From NCBI RefSeq assembly GCF_964355755.1, contig NC_092676.1, forward strand, positions 28,812,288-28,876,287: 64,000 nt of DNA, read 5' to 3'. Each line of letters starts with the position of its first letter. The stretch's first letter is position 1. The notes under the pieces were generated by a model. The model did not search any database, was not told the DNA's origin, and worked only from the letters and a program-made list of their open reading frames with translations. Positions 30,845 to 42,408 of this stretch are shown here, in pieces. The position numbers and the translations under genes are program-made. The stretch comes from Antedon mediterranea. Its lineage: Eukaryota; Echinodermata; Crinoidea; Comatulida; Antedonidae.

Positions 30845-33470
30845 GAGACAAAATAATCAATTATAAAAGAAAAATTCATTGTTTTATGTACAAATAAATT
30901 CACATCAGTATTGTAAACTAATTATTCATAGAACCCATCCTTTAGGATACGCTAGTGTACCATGGTATTTCTTTGGTACAAATATATGCTGGTATGGTCG
31001 AAATAATTCTTTATAGAACCCATCCATTGGTGTGTCGTGTATGAGACACTTTTCCATGAAACAAACAATTTAAAAATTTGGTACAGTAGTAGGCCATGAT
31101 TCAAAACTTGTCGCACCTACTCACTGCTAAAAATGAATCATTATAAGAAATACCATTGATTTAACAACGTAAAAAAAAACATTCATAAATCAATGCAAAA
31201 TTACAACAAAATATATTGGATTCACTTTTCTATTTTTGGCAATATCAATTTAATTTTTAATGAAATAGTTAAATTGAGTATCTGAATTTTCTAGATAGAT
31301 TGCGAGTATAGAATTCCTTTGAGAATTATTAAAGTGTGCTTGTTGCCATAAATCAAGGTTTCTGTGTATTCATAATCAATTTAATTTGTCATCAATTTAC
31401 GTTGACTGCATGACAATGAATGTCACCTACAGGTTTAAGGTCATTCCGTTATATCAAGTAGTGAGTGTGAACAGGGCTTTATACGCTTTTCACATCTGTG
31501 TAAATTGTTACAAGTTGTAACCAAATCTCCCGACTTATTACACGCTTTCACACACAAATATGCGAACCTTGTGAAATCTCGGGAGGAAAGAATAGTTGCG
31601 CGCTAATTGATTACTATGATTGATCCGTTAATACCAGGGCAATACACGCGGGTGAGTAAGAACATCTCGAAACAAAAACACAGGCCTCTTGTTGGTGTGT
31701 TTTTCTCTCGGGAGATTATCCAGAAAATTGTATTCACACTATGCAAACCTGGTTACAACTTGTTACATTTTGCAAATGTGAAAATGGCCTTTTACTCTTA
31801 CCTTGTCAATGATGTTGCTTCGACCGTTAACTGCAAAATGACAAACAATTACAATCAAATGTTCGTTTCTTTTTCCATCAAATTTCAAATTCTTGTCAAG
31901 TTTTTCCAGGACAGTTTTCTTCCAAAATAATTAATTGTTCATAAAAACTGCTAGATTTCTTCGTCACCTATAAACTTCTAAAACTGTTGCTTAATTTTGG
32001 AATAGGGAACCTTGTGGTCACAAATAACAAATATTATGACGATTGAATTGATTGGGGAGTGACTATAAAAAGGAATAGGTGGTGATGCTAGGTATTTAAT
32101 TAAAAAGGGGCGATTTATTTCCGCTCGGTACTGTAGTTAGAAAGCAACTCCTTGATAATGCGTAAACTTCTAAAATTGTCTTTTTTTTTGTGGCAAAGTT
32201 GTTTTCACAATGAAGTTGGAATTAAATAAATGGCAACAATCTTCGGAGATGAATACTAATCAGCTTCTGATGAAATTTAATTTAACAGAAAAAAAAATTA
32301 AATCTTGAATTATAAACAAACTGGTCATTAAATTATTGAATCCTTTCTACTACGCTACGATGTCCTTGCTACTAGAAAACAAACTGCTACAAAACTTGTT
32401 GACAGTTCTGTACTTCTATGTAAAATCAATGAATAGTTTACACAGTATTTCGAGTCCACATTAAATAAACGTCACACATTACTGTAGTCCAAAGTTGATC
32501 TCAATCCTTTAGCCGCTTTACTTCAACCACCTTAATATTTCTTAGTATTTTAGTGCATTTGATTACACAGTGCAGTAGATGAAAGAACAACCACCACCAG
32601 ATTTGACTTTTAGTAAGGATTATTTTGGGTTCAGTTTAGGGGACAAGAGGTTTTAAATTAAATGATTTATGTATTAGGTCCTATAGTAAAACGAGGTGAA
32701 AATAAAATACTGTATGTTGAAATACACATGACAATTTATGAAACTAACTTTGGTGATACTTCAGTCTTCATTCATAATTACCAGTGATATTTGTTATTTT
32801 GTTTGCTTATTATTGTTTTGATACTGTAAAATAATTAAATTAATATTAATTATTATTTATTTACTATTATATTATTATAAAATAAAATAGTGTTTTTTTT
32901 TTATAGGCCTACTAGTAGGCTAGGCTTGGCTATATGCCTAGCCTAGGCTTGATACATTTGTTTATACTGTATGGTTACTGAACTTAAGATCTGTTCTGCT
33001 TCCTATATAAACTGTAAAGATTTTATATTGTATATAAAGTTCTGTGCCTCCACAAGAAACCTAAACAATTTTGTAGACATTACAGTCATTATTTTTTTTA
33101 TTCCTGACTCTAGCCCTAGCTAGTAGTAGTAGGCCAGGCTTTAATTAATCATGTTTTCATAAATATTTATATAATTATTATTACATCCATAGGATATTAT
33201 AGGCCTATAAACACAAGCACAGCCAAGCCAGCCATCACTAGGTTAGTAGTAGCCTGTAATCTACTGCAATCTAGACTAATAACCCTAGGCCTAGCTAGGT
33301 AACGGCAACCCGAGACCACCAAATCTCTTGAACTGAACGAGTGGCTCCTACTACGAGCTAGAGTATAATACTCTAGCTCGGCTAGGCCAGCAGGGGTTAA
33401 CCAAGAACACAACGAAACAGTCTGGCCTAACTTAGCCTCAACAACAACGGTACACGAATCCATTATTCCT
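30845..33470. other. Probable first (5' UTR) intron of ZC3H11A, no coding seen
   Basis: On the minus strand, TTTTGTCTCTAG at about 30840-30851 is a good acceptor just before the ZC3H11A start codon, so this stretch is probably an intron leading back to a 5' UTR exon near 33.5 kb. It is AT-rich with TAGGCCTA-like runs at 32900-33300. I see no supported coding exon; the 107-residue ORF at 31607-31930 has no family similarity that I recognise. Confidence 0.5.
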
Positions 33471-33473
33471 ACC

Positions 33474-33650
33474 TTTTTAACACTATATTGGGTATGGGTA
33501 TTACCACATTGTATAGTACTATATTATAAAGTTACAAAACCATGTACTTTTGTTCTAGAAAATGGACAAAAAGCGAACAAAAACGCAAGAGAAAATAAAA
33601 ACTTGAAATTGTCACATCAGCAGAGCTCTCTTCGCTCGAGTTTTCTGAAA
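33474..33650 (-). other. Candidate ZC3H11A 5' UTR exon
   Basis: On the minus strand a transcript starting near 33650 would run to the donor AAG|GTAGGA at 33474/33473 and could splice to the acceptor about 20 bases before the ZC3H11A ATG. The extent is inferred from splice signals and the upstream CRE only. Confidence 0.4.
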
Positions 33651-33656
33651 TGTTGA

Positions 33657-33664
33657 TGACGTCA
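33657..33664. promoter_or_regulatory. Perfect CRE palindrome TGACGTCA
   Basis: TGACGTCA is the consensus site for CREB/ATF factors. It lies just upstream (minus strand sense) of the candidate ZC3H11A 5' UTR exon and about 1.4 kb from the proposed start of the divergent peptide gene. A function in ZC3H11A transcription is an inference. Confidence 0.5.
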
Positions 33665-34950
33665 TAAAATAATTGCCAGGTTCTTCTTGACAAAATGGCC
33701 CAATTTCGATTATAGGGAACGAATTTTTAAAATTAAAATATTACAAACATTTTATGACAAACTCAACAGTATACATTTGCACTACCAGTACAGCTATTAT
33801 TATGTTATATGTAGGTTTAGTGCTGAAGAAGAATCCTCGGATAAGGTTCGAAAATTTCACAGGTAGGCGCGGCCTACGTGAAAATCTTTATCTTACGGTG
33901 TGAAAAGTTTATTCTCATAATTATATATACTGTATAGGTTTAGTTTGTGTAATTTTCAACGGTAATTATTTTTTCTTCTAACCGTCTGTCAATCAACGGT
34001 TAATAAGATTTTCAATCAATTCGTAATAGCTAAAATATTGTGACTAACTTTGTTATTTTGCTTTCTTGAAATTAAAACTTCGACAACACTTCGTTCTTCT
34101 GATAAGCAAGTTGAATTGATATTCTTAAAATAGTTATACCAAAACCCATGAGACATATTGATCATATTTTCAAGTAAAACTAATTTGTCTGGGTATGTAA
34201 AACTAATGAAAAAATGATATATGTCTAAACATATATCATATTTACCATTTGTGGTAAACAAAGGTATAGCACAAAATGAATACGTCTTCACAAAATATAT
34301 ACGTACCTCTATGAAATAGAAACTTGTATATGTATATGGCGCAATAATTATTGTTACATGCATGTAGGCCTCTTAAATTATTATTTCCTAATAAAACAGT
34401 AAAAAGTCTCAAATAGAATTAAATTAATTTTTAAGAATTTTGCCATCTAGCAAATGAACTACTCACTCATTATGTGCGAGCGCGCGCAAAAATAAACACG
34501 CACCAATTAATCTAGTAGAGGTACATTAACGTGTTTCATTGGGTAAAAACAGGCCAATTACGTCTCTCTCTAAACAATGACAAATGTCTCTTTTGTCGAG
34601 AAATAAGGAACCTAAAGTCCGCAATGTCTCCTCGCGCGCGATAAGCAACCTATAACAATGTCTATCCCAAAATCGAAAGGTCTCTAGCACACGGAAACTG
34701 AACACACTTCTGCTGAAATTACTTTGAAGTGAACCAGACCTTAGATAAGTCAATCAGCACTTTGTTCAACGTGACAAGAATCAATTACGGACCAATAGAC
34801 AGTTTACTATAGAACGTACCTCTAGAGACTCTGTTCGTATATTAATGCGTTACTAATAGCTAATTAAAAAGATACAGCATCGATCTATAGAACGATAAGT
34901 TAATATCGTATGACGAAATCTGAAAGAACAACTTACTATAAAACCTTTCA
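33665..34950. other. Intergenic region between divergent genes
   Basis: This lies between the candidate ZC3H11A start and the peptide-precursor start. I see no supported exon. It includes a short hammerhead-like sequence at 33823-33853 (see findings). Confidence 0.5.
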
Positions 34951-34953
34951 AAG

Positions 34954-34973
34954 CACGTGTTAAATATGCAAAT
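34954..34973 (+). promoter_or_regulatory. E-box CACGTG and octamer ATGCAAAT
   Basis: CACGTG at 34954-34959 and a perfect POU-type octamer ATGCAAAT at 34966-34973 lie close together, about 200 bases before the donor at 35176 that ends the proposed 5' UTR exon of the secreted-peptide gene. The sites match consensus; their use is an inference. Confidence 0.4.
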
Positions 34974-34999
34974 GAGGAGGTGGGAGTCTTATCTGATAC

Positions 35000-35175
35000 T
35001 TAAGATCCATCTAAGTTTTATTGGTGTCCTTTAAGATCTAACAATCGTTCCAACAACTGGGTTTGGATACAACTATAGGAAACAGGATTTGAAGCAACAA
35101 CCACTGAAGCCTAATACTACCTGTGATAGATTTCGTTTCAATATTGAACAAGCTTAAACACTGCTTCATCAAAGG
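35000..35175 (+). other. Candidate first (5' UTR) exon of the secreted peptide gene
   Basis: The donor AAGG|GTAAGT at 35176 is close to consensus. The matching acceptor is TATTTCTTTAG just before 37766, giving a 5' UTR that continues to the ATG at 37830. The transcription start is not defined; 35000 is approximate. Confidence 0.35.
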
Positions 35176-35979
35176 GTAAGTTTACTTTTTACAGAATTGT
35201 GATTAACTTTATACTTAGATTTGTATTTTGATGATTTTTCGATGCATACTATGTTTACACATTAAATGTATACGTCGTTAAATGAATAAATACAATTACG
35301 ATACCCATTAAATTACATCGAGAATGAATGAAGCGTTCAATGATAAAATTAAACTAAACTAGTTTAAAATCGAATATGCCTACAATCTTCAAAAGAAAAA
35401 TATTGATGGTTACTTTATAAATTAGATACACATCAGTATGTTAAATGTCTAAGGACCCCAAGATAAGCTAATTCTAGATTAATTGAGCGGTTTGAGACTT
35501 AGATAAGCACTATAAAGTGAATTAATCATCCTTTATAGTTAAATGCTTTTGTGTATATTTTTAGGTGTGGGACTCGGAAATTAAAATCATTACACTGAAT
35601 AATGCAATTTTTGCAATATATAATTAAAATCAGCAAATATGTGAATATTAATTTTTTGACAAAAACAAACATTCTTCCAGAAGAAAACTAAACTCGTTTT
35701 ATTAAATCAGTAGGCCTCCTAAAAATGTAGGTTTAAAACTTTTTTTTTAAATCGAGCAGAAGAGCATTAGTTCCCAAATAATCGATACAAAATAAATATT
35801 AATATACAAAACCTCATTAAATTAATTCTTAATTTTGAATTTTCTATTTCTAGGGAATACAATTTAATTGATTAGAATATATAATTAATATAGTGAGCGA
35901 AATTTACTTCTAATACATGATTTATTATATTATTATAACACATAGAAATCTATATAGTTTTTGTGAGTATTATATTGAT

Positions 35980-36085
35980 CTTAGTTCCCACCTGGACGCG
36001 CAACGCAATGACGTAGACGCAACGCAATGGACTTGATTGCAGTGCGCGCTTACGTCCTCCTTGCGTTGCGTACTACGTGAAGCTT
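35980..36085. mobile_element. Family 2 MITE (ACGCAACGCA)
   Basis: 'agttcccacctggacgcgca' followed by 'acgcaatgacgtagacgcaa', and at the far end 'tccttgcgttgcgta'. It lies in the first intron of the peptide gene. Confidence 0.75.
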
Positions 36086-36099
36086 TAAATGGATTATTC

Positions 36100-37760
36100 A
36101 TGGTCAAATGTCTTTTATTATTATTTTGAATTCAAAATGATGGACTAAAGTTTTAAACTAAGTTATTCGAACATTTTACAATCAAATAAAATTGCTAGAT
36201 ATTATAGTTTGTAGGCTAAAAACAACCCAGCTACATACTGGGTCTTAATTATGAGTGATTATACGTCCTTAAAGTGTTTTCCAGTTGTATAGATCGATCC
36301 TATAATAAGCATGATCGCATTGGTTACGCTAACTTATCTTAATATTGCCCTTGATTATTTCGCGCAATTTATGAGAGGATTCTGTTTTTGGCGCGAAATC
36401 TCCAGAGTCTGGCGAAATACCGAAATTTACGAGAGTGGATATAAAGAAGGATTTTCCCAAACGTATTGCCGGGTTTTTGATGTTTTCCCTTATTAGTAAG
36501 TGTGTCCTCGTAATAATTACATCGTTCGGAGTTTATGATTTGATAGAAATTCATTCCTGAATTTGATCGTCTTCGTTTTCTCTACAAGATAAACAATCAT
36601 TCGTCTTTGATAAGTAATTAAAATTGTAATTCATTTTCCTATTTGTCTATAAATCAAGATCATTTCTATATTTGCAAAGAGAACATTCAACTTTTGAATC
36701 GCCGGTTCTAGTTGTAAAGAAATGGCGTTTTAGTAGTCCCATGGCCGTCTGCTCAATCATAATTGGGTTCTCTTGCAATAATACATTCTTAATATAAGAA
36801 ACATTAGTTAATTTTGTTATGACAAAATTGCAAGGATATGTTTTAGTAAGTCTAGAAAAAGATGTATGGAGATATATTACACTATTAAGAATTGCCCAAA
36901 ATAACTACGAGCAAATTTCTGTCGATCCAAAATAATAATAATTTTTAAAAGAAAAAAAAATATTTATATGTAAAGAGAAGTGGATGTATGGAAATAAAAG
37001 TGGGACGAACCCACGTAATACCAAATCAAAAACAACTTTTACCCATTTTTCCATTTTAGAAATTTTTACATTATAACCGGAGGTCACTCAGAAAAAATAA
37101 GTATGATCTTCCGTAATACATAACAAATCGTGCACGACAAGGATCCACTTACCAGTAGCTTAACTTAAGGATAGTGACCATGAATGTACTTATATGTAAA
37201 ACTGGTTATGTAATGCTACCTGAATGGACTACTGAGCAAAAAACATTAATAGATCTTAATTAATTAGTCTACTTCAAGTCCTAGAACATAATGTGCTTAA
37301 ATCAATAATCTTACTCTGACTGCTTATTATTATGTTAGCTTGGTAGTTAAGAACAAAACAAACCATGTTGGTAGCTATCACTGCATAAGACAAACCACAT
37401 CAATTAATATAACATAGCTACATCAATTATTAATTTTAACAGCAATTGATCGTTTAGCGATCTCCAGTATTTGATATTTCTAAACTTTGTTGATTTTAAT
37501 ATCTCATAGGTTAACTAGCATTACAGTGCTTTAAATTGACTTTAGGTAGCCCTAGGAGGCCCAATATTTCAGATACATATACAGTATTTCTATCTGTTAA
37601 AAAAAGGACCGAAATGTACTGGTTTTAATTACCGGGGTAATAAACACAATGCCGTCAGTGAAGCTATGAAAGAGAAAGAAAAAAATGGTCCAAAAAATAC
37701 GCGACCACCGGCAGATATTGTGGCACAATTTAATTACTAATAACCTCTTTCTTGTATTTC
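36100..37760. other. Intron of the secreted peptide gene, no coding seen
   Basis: AT-rich stretch between the candidate 5' UTR exon and the signal-peptide exon. The small ORFs at 36311-36554 and 36905-37087 overlap each other on opposite strands or lack splice signals, and I do not accept them. Confidence 0.5.
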
Positions 37761-37829
37761 TTTAGCGACATTACTCATCTTTAGCGACATACCGAGTGAA
37801 TCATCGTATACAGTTGACTTTAGTAAGAT

Positions 37830-40072
37830 ATGGAAACGTTCAGCTTAAATAGACCTTACTCGACAATAGCAGTGTTAATACTGACGGTATATATTGCAAC
37901 AGCATCAACGACAGGCCTAACACACCTTAGGTTAGACAAACGAGGATCCAATGGCCCCAGAGGTAAACTGCTCTCCCTTTTTTTTGTTAGTAGTTTAAGT
38001 CGACTATGGAAGGCAATCGCCGCCAAAATCACAGTAACAAACTTACATTTCTGCGAGACTGCGATTGCCTTCAATAAATAGACGACCCAACACAAAACAA
38101 TCAAATTATAAACCAGGACTAGAGTGAAATGTTAACGTTTCTAAGAGTTTGTGGATTTAGATTCTTTTTTTTTTTTTGGTGGAAGTGTTTTTCTTCTCTC
38201 CAGATAATCCTTTCCTTTTTTCAAAAACAAATTAACCTTTGATAAATCGTTGAGTAATTAGCTTCTAAACAAATTCTTTCATTATGCGACTTATTAATAA
38301 TGTTGTTGTAAAAACATTTCTTCGAACTAGTGATAACCTATGATATTATCATGAGTACGAATGACGCTGAATAGTATTATTGTATTAAATTCGGTCAGTG
38401 TTGGAAGCAAACGATAATTATAGTTACTTGTGAATTGATATATTCTTCCACTGGGAGTGCGCGCCACAACTCAATAGTTTGCATTTGTGACGTTGCTTGT
38501 TCATAATGATTGATTTGTGATGTGTGGGATAACAAGAAATACACTAACTACGTTTTTAATTATTTTTTTTTCAAACTAATTTAAAAATTGTTAACTTTCG
38601 ATCACGATGTTTATTGCTTTAGTTTACCAATGACTAATATATAACTGTATATGTCCTTGTGTTTTTCCACAAGCTTATACGCATGCGTAGAGATTTGGAA
38701 GATAAAATCATGAATACGCATGCGTATAAGCTGACGCTTTCGATTCGCGCGAACAAATTCACCTCTAGTGGAAAATCAGCAGGTTTAACTGTGTTTAAAA
38801 TGTTTGTTTTAAATCTTTTAGTTCAAGTTTGTCAATGTGGTAGCATGGGTTTGCAGAAATGCATGAAGGTGTTTCTTCCCGCCTGTTGTATTCAGCATTC
38901 ATCACTTGGTAGCAGTGTAGTCTGCGCACCAATGGGTAAAAAATCAATGGATGTAAGTATACTCTACAGTTAAAGCATACAAAATGAAGCTGAATACAAT
39001 CGATACCAATTAATCAATCAATTGAATATGCTATTTGTAGTTTTAATAAAGTTTGAAAAAGCTTAATAGAAAGTTTTGATTTCTATCAGAGATGTTTATA
39101 AAGAAGTACCTTAAGAAGTACTTAGTAAGTTACTCTTTTAAGAAGATAATAAATAAATAAATAAATTTCATCTTTACAAAATAAGAAGCTTCGAATATTC
39201 AATCAAGTTATTCACTTTTGCCGAAAAACAAAAATATTGATTTATCTTATAAAAAACAGAATTCCAACAATTGGCTTCCTGATTACTATTAATTGTTTTC
39301 TTGACATTTTTTTTCAGGAAACTAATTTTCTTAGCCTATGCATTAGCTATCTGTGATACTAAAATATGTTTAATCATGTTTATTTCAACAATATGACGTG
39401 AAACTTATTACATTTTTAGGAAGAGTTATTTTTGGAACAGAGCAGTCAATATGAAGATAATATGAACATATATAAGAAATTTAATTTCATCAAAAACTTG
39501 CTTTCATCAAATGAGCTTTTAAATGCCGATACAAGTAAGTCGTTTTGTGCTTTTTGTTAGTAGGCCTATTATGACAGATAATGAAATGCAATGAAAAAAA
39601 ACTTTATTGATTTTAAACAAGCTAGAATTATTTCAAAAGTATACTAGTGTTATTTGAAAACGATTACGGGTGTACAAATTAATTTTATAGATTTAATAGA
39701 GCAGTTCGGCTCTGAATAAACTCTACAAAGTTCTTATAAAATCCGAGTAAAATTATGATTAGTTAAAATCATAGTATTCCACGATATTTCTATATCTGAT
39801 TTATGACAACATTAATGTATGATTCATTTTAATGATAAAAAAAATCATTACACTAATCACAAAGAAGGGTTCGGCTTCTGATAAAATCAGATTTGTTGAT
39901 AAATGACCAAATCATACGTCATCAATCATATCATACGTCATCAATCATATCATACGGACGCGTGCATTCAATCAATATTAAATTTAATTCAAATAAATAT
40001 TGATGCCGTTTATTTTTCTTTAAAGTAGTTCCACATCTATTACAAGACGATAGCAGTGAAGACAGGTTTTGA
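37830..40072 (+). CDS. Secreted six-cysteine amidated peptide precursor, family unknown
   Basis: Four coding exons (37830-37962, 38822-38952, 39420-39534, 40026-40072) join in phase to 141 residues. Residues 1-26 are a clear signal peptide (VLILTVYIATAS core). A Lys-Arg at 37-38 is followed by a 44-residue peptide (39-82) with Cys at 48, 50, 58, 66, 67 and 79, then Gly83-Lys-Lys. That is a typical prohormone convertase and amidation site, so Met82 would be amidated. Residues 86-141 form an acidic C-terminal part with another Lys-Lys near 108. The spacing is C-x-C-x7-C-x7-CC-x11-C-x-P-x-G. The last part (CC-x11-C-x-P-x-G) resembles the first half of prokineticin-type domains, but the other cysteines of that fold are absent. 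AATAAA at 40227-40232 fits the 3' end. It is probably a neuropeptide, hormone or host-defence peptide. I do not recognise a named family. Confidence 0.75.
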
Positions 40073-40226
40073 GGGGAATTATTGTGGAATCAGCGAGACA
40101 CCAAACATGGCAGATAAAACAATTTAAGTATGCTGTATAGGACTAAAGACTAAGTTCAACAAAATCATTTTTGTTTTTTAACAATTTGTCGCGGATATTA
40201 TTTTTACAGTTATAAGTGAAATAATT

Positions 40227-40232
40227 AATAAA
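40227..40232 (+). terminator. Polyadenylation signal of the secreted peptide gene
   Basis: AATAAA, 155 bases after the TGA stop at 40070-40072. It would give a compact 3' UTR. Confidence 0.6.
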
Positions 40233-40361
40233 TAATGTATCTATATCTCGATTTATTTAAATTGAAACGGAATTTTATGAAGAAAAAAATATTTAATAGG
40301 CCAGTACGTGTTTATACGTAAATCCTTGACAACTGAAAAAAAAAACCCCGTTATTTATCTA

Positions 40362-40495
40362 AAGCTTATAGCTTCCACTAGGACTTAGGGGAGTATTTGA
40401 ATTGTCGCTTATGATTAGTCAAATCGCTTGCGTTGCGCGAAAGGTTAATGCGTTGCGCGTACGTCCAATGCGTTGCGTCCAGTGGGAAAGTTGCT
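40362..40495. mobile_element. Family 2 MITE (ACGCAACGCA), diverged
   Basis: 'tagcttccactaggac' and 'aatgcgttgcgtccagtggg' are the termini; 'cgcttgcgttgcgcg' lies inside. Intergenic. Confidence 0.7.
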
Positions 40496-40627
40496 GTAGT
40501 AGTAGCGGCAATAAATAAAAAGAGATTAACATTAGGATTGATTAGATTTTAGAAAATGTTACCACTGCTATTTCCTTAGGAGGCTGAAGAAATTACTTTA
40601 TTTTAAATAGGTCTACTATTATATTAA

Positions 40628-41266
40628 TTTACAATAAAATTTAATGACAAAAAACAAGAAGATCGACGTTTCGGAACCATCATGGAACCATTTTCAAGAT
40701 CAAGTGATTGAATTATACAAAGTAGAAAGTTAGGTGAAATTCTTAAATCTAAAAGAAAACCTATGACCGAAATCAGCAATGCGTTGTATATAAATTTCAA
40801 TGTGGTTTGTGCGATACAAACTATGTCGGCTATACTTGTCGGCACCTTCATCAACGTATTGATGAACACAGTAAAGGCACCATAGGAGAGCATTTAAAGC
40901 AACATAATATAAGTCCTATTGAAACTTTTAATCATTTCAGGATATTGTCAAGTGCAAGTGCAAATCCAAATTTGATTGTTTAATTAAGGAAATGCTCTGG
41001 ATCAAAGAACTGAAACCTACACTTAATAAACAAAAAGATTCAGTCAAAGCTAAATTGTTTATTAATTAAGAGGGAGGAGCTTAATAACTTAAGTTCTTAG
41101 AATTGTAGACCTTCTTTGTTGTTAATTAACCAATTAATTAGTATTTCCTGTCACCCTTTGGTGTTTGTTATTTTTGTATAATTCAATCACTTGATCTTGA
41201 AAATGGTTCCATGATGGTTCCGAAACGTCGATCTTCTTGTTTTTTGTCATTAAATTTTATTGTAAA
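40628..41266 (+). mobile_element. Penelope-like retroelement remnant (GIY-YIG endonuclease end)
   Basis: An inverted repeat of about 90 bp ('acaataaaatttaatgacaa' ... 'cgacgtttcggaaccatcat' and its reverse complement at 41176-41266) flanks a fragment read on the plus strand from about 40776. It gives FQCGLCDTNYVGYT...RHLHQRIDEH and then KEMLWIKELKPTLNKQ. A Cys-Cys finger, the YVGYT form of the GIY-YIG start, an Arg-rich helix and the C-terminal 'LKPTLN' are typical of the endonuclease domain of Penelope-like elements. The copy has a frameshift near 40955 and no reverse transcriptase, so it is dead. The cytosine-guanine-rich 'ccgaaacgtcg' in the repeat resembles the 3' strand of hammerhead motifs found in this class. 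Confidence 0.8.
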
Positions 41267-41269
41267 GTT

Positions 41270-42400
41270 ATATAGTAAGTGTCTATTAATTTATATTAAT
41301 TTAGCACTTTAAAATAAGTCTTCCCAAACGAATTACTTATTATTAAGAAATATTTTACAAAATATATCATTTAATATCGCAGGGGAAAAACGGTAAACAA
41401 AACCTCGGCAAAAGCGCGTAAACTTCTAATTTTAAAATAAAAATGTTTGTTATAAGGAAAAGAAATGAAGAAAAGTGTTATTAGTTATGCATGAGCGCCT
41501 TCTACGATATAAGTTAGATGGTAGACTGTTTAGGGTGATGTAACGACTAAGTTTAAACATTGTACTACTAATTAATCAATATTTTCTTGTATTTTTGTTT
41601 TGATTGTACATAACTTATTTAATACAGAGAGTGATAACAATTCTGAAAACAGAAATAAATGCTAAGAAACACGAATTGTTTATTGATGTTTATTTTCTTT
41701 GTACTATATTATTTTGTATATATTACATTACGCTTAATAGTAGTTTTAATGTTTTAACCATGGATATACGTACACCAAGTAACATAAACAAACATAGAAC
41801 GTTTATAACTTATGTGCGTTAAAATGCATAGTTAATTTAATCCTTATTGCAATTTTGTTTTAATACGTCGAGTTTTAATTTTCAACTGAGTTGATACTAA
41901 GAACATACTCAAGCAAGTTATATAATAAATATATGTTTTAAAATGTTTCTTTAAATCGGTAAAGCAACTTCAACTTTCTTATTTAATTAGGAAGACAAAT
42001 TCTAACCACCCAGCGACCTCATCTAGCTATGCCTCAAATGGGCCTATAACGTTCTCCTAGTAACCAAAAAGGAAGAACATCTGATGTATTTTTAATACAA
42101 ATTACTTTGCCATATTTGGACGGTAGACCACCGACGTTAAAAAGTTCATCTAGACTCCAGACAGCAGTTTTAATATTCTAGGTGGCGCTGTGTTTGATTT
42201 CAATGAACAACTCACAGTGCTCTATCTCGATTGCCAATGACTGGAAAGATGCGACTAGAGAAAGAAAAAATAAGGAACAAAAATATACGCAAATTAGTCA
42301 TTTCTCGCATTTTAAAAGTATACAGCGCGTACAAAAAACGTTTACATTCGCGTTAAAGTTTCTACTGAATTTTTGAAGTCTTTTTAAACTTTAAAAAAAG
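41270..42400. other. Intergenic, no supported gene
   Basis: AT-rich sequence between the Penelope remnant and the 3' end of the CNBD2-like gene. The short ORFs (41604-41822 and 42182-42376, plus strand) show no similarity or splice context that I can support. Confidence 0.5.
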
Positions 42401-42402
42401 TT

Positions 42403-42408
42403 TTTATT
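42403..42408 (-). terminator. Possible CNBD2-like polyadenylation signal
   Basis: AATAAA on the minus strand overlaps the TAA that ends the open frame at 42407. If this signal is used, the last exon would need another stop or would end almost at the polyA site. Confidence 0.35.

Noticed and set aside
36311-36554. Overlapping 61-residue ORFs on both strands
   Set aside because: No codon or splice support; both lie in the inferred first intron of the peptide gene.
38659-38821. Start of a separate 104-residue gene at 38659
   Set aside because: Only the part after the acceptor at 38821 fits. The upstream ORF part is intron, and the signal peptide exon at 37830 joins in phase.
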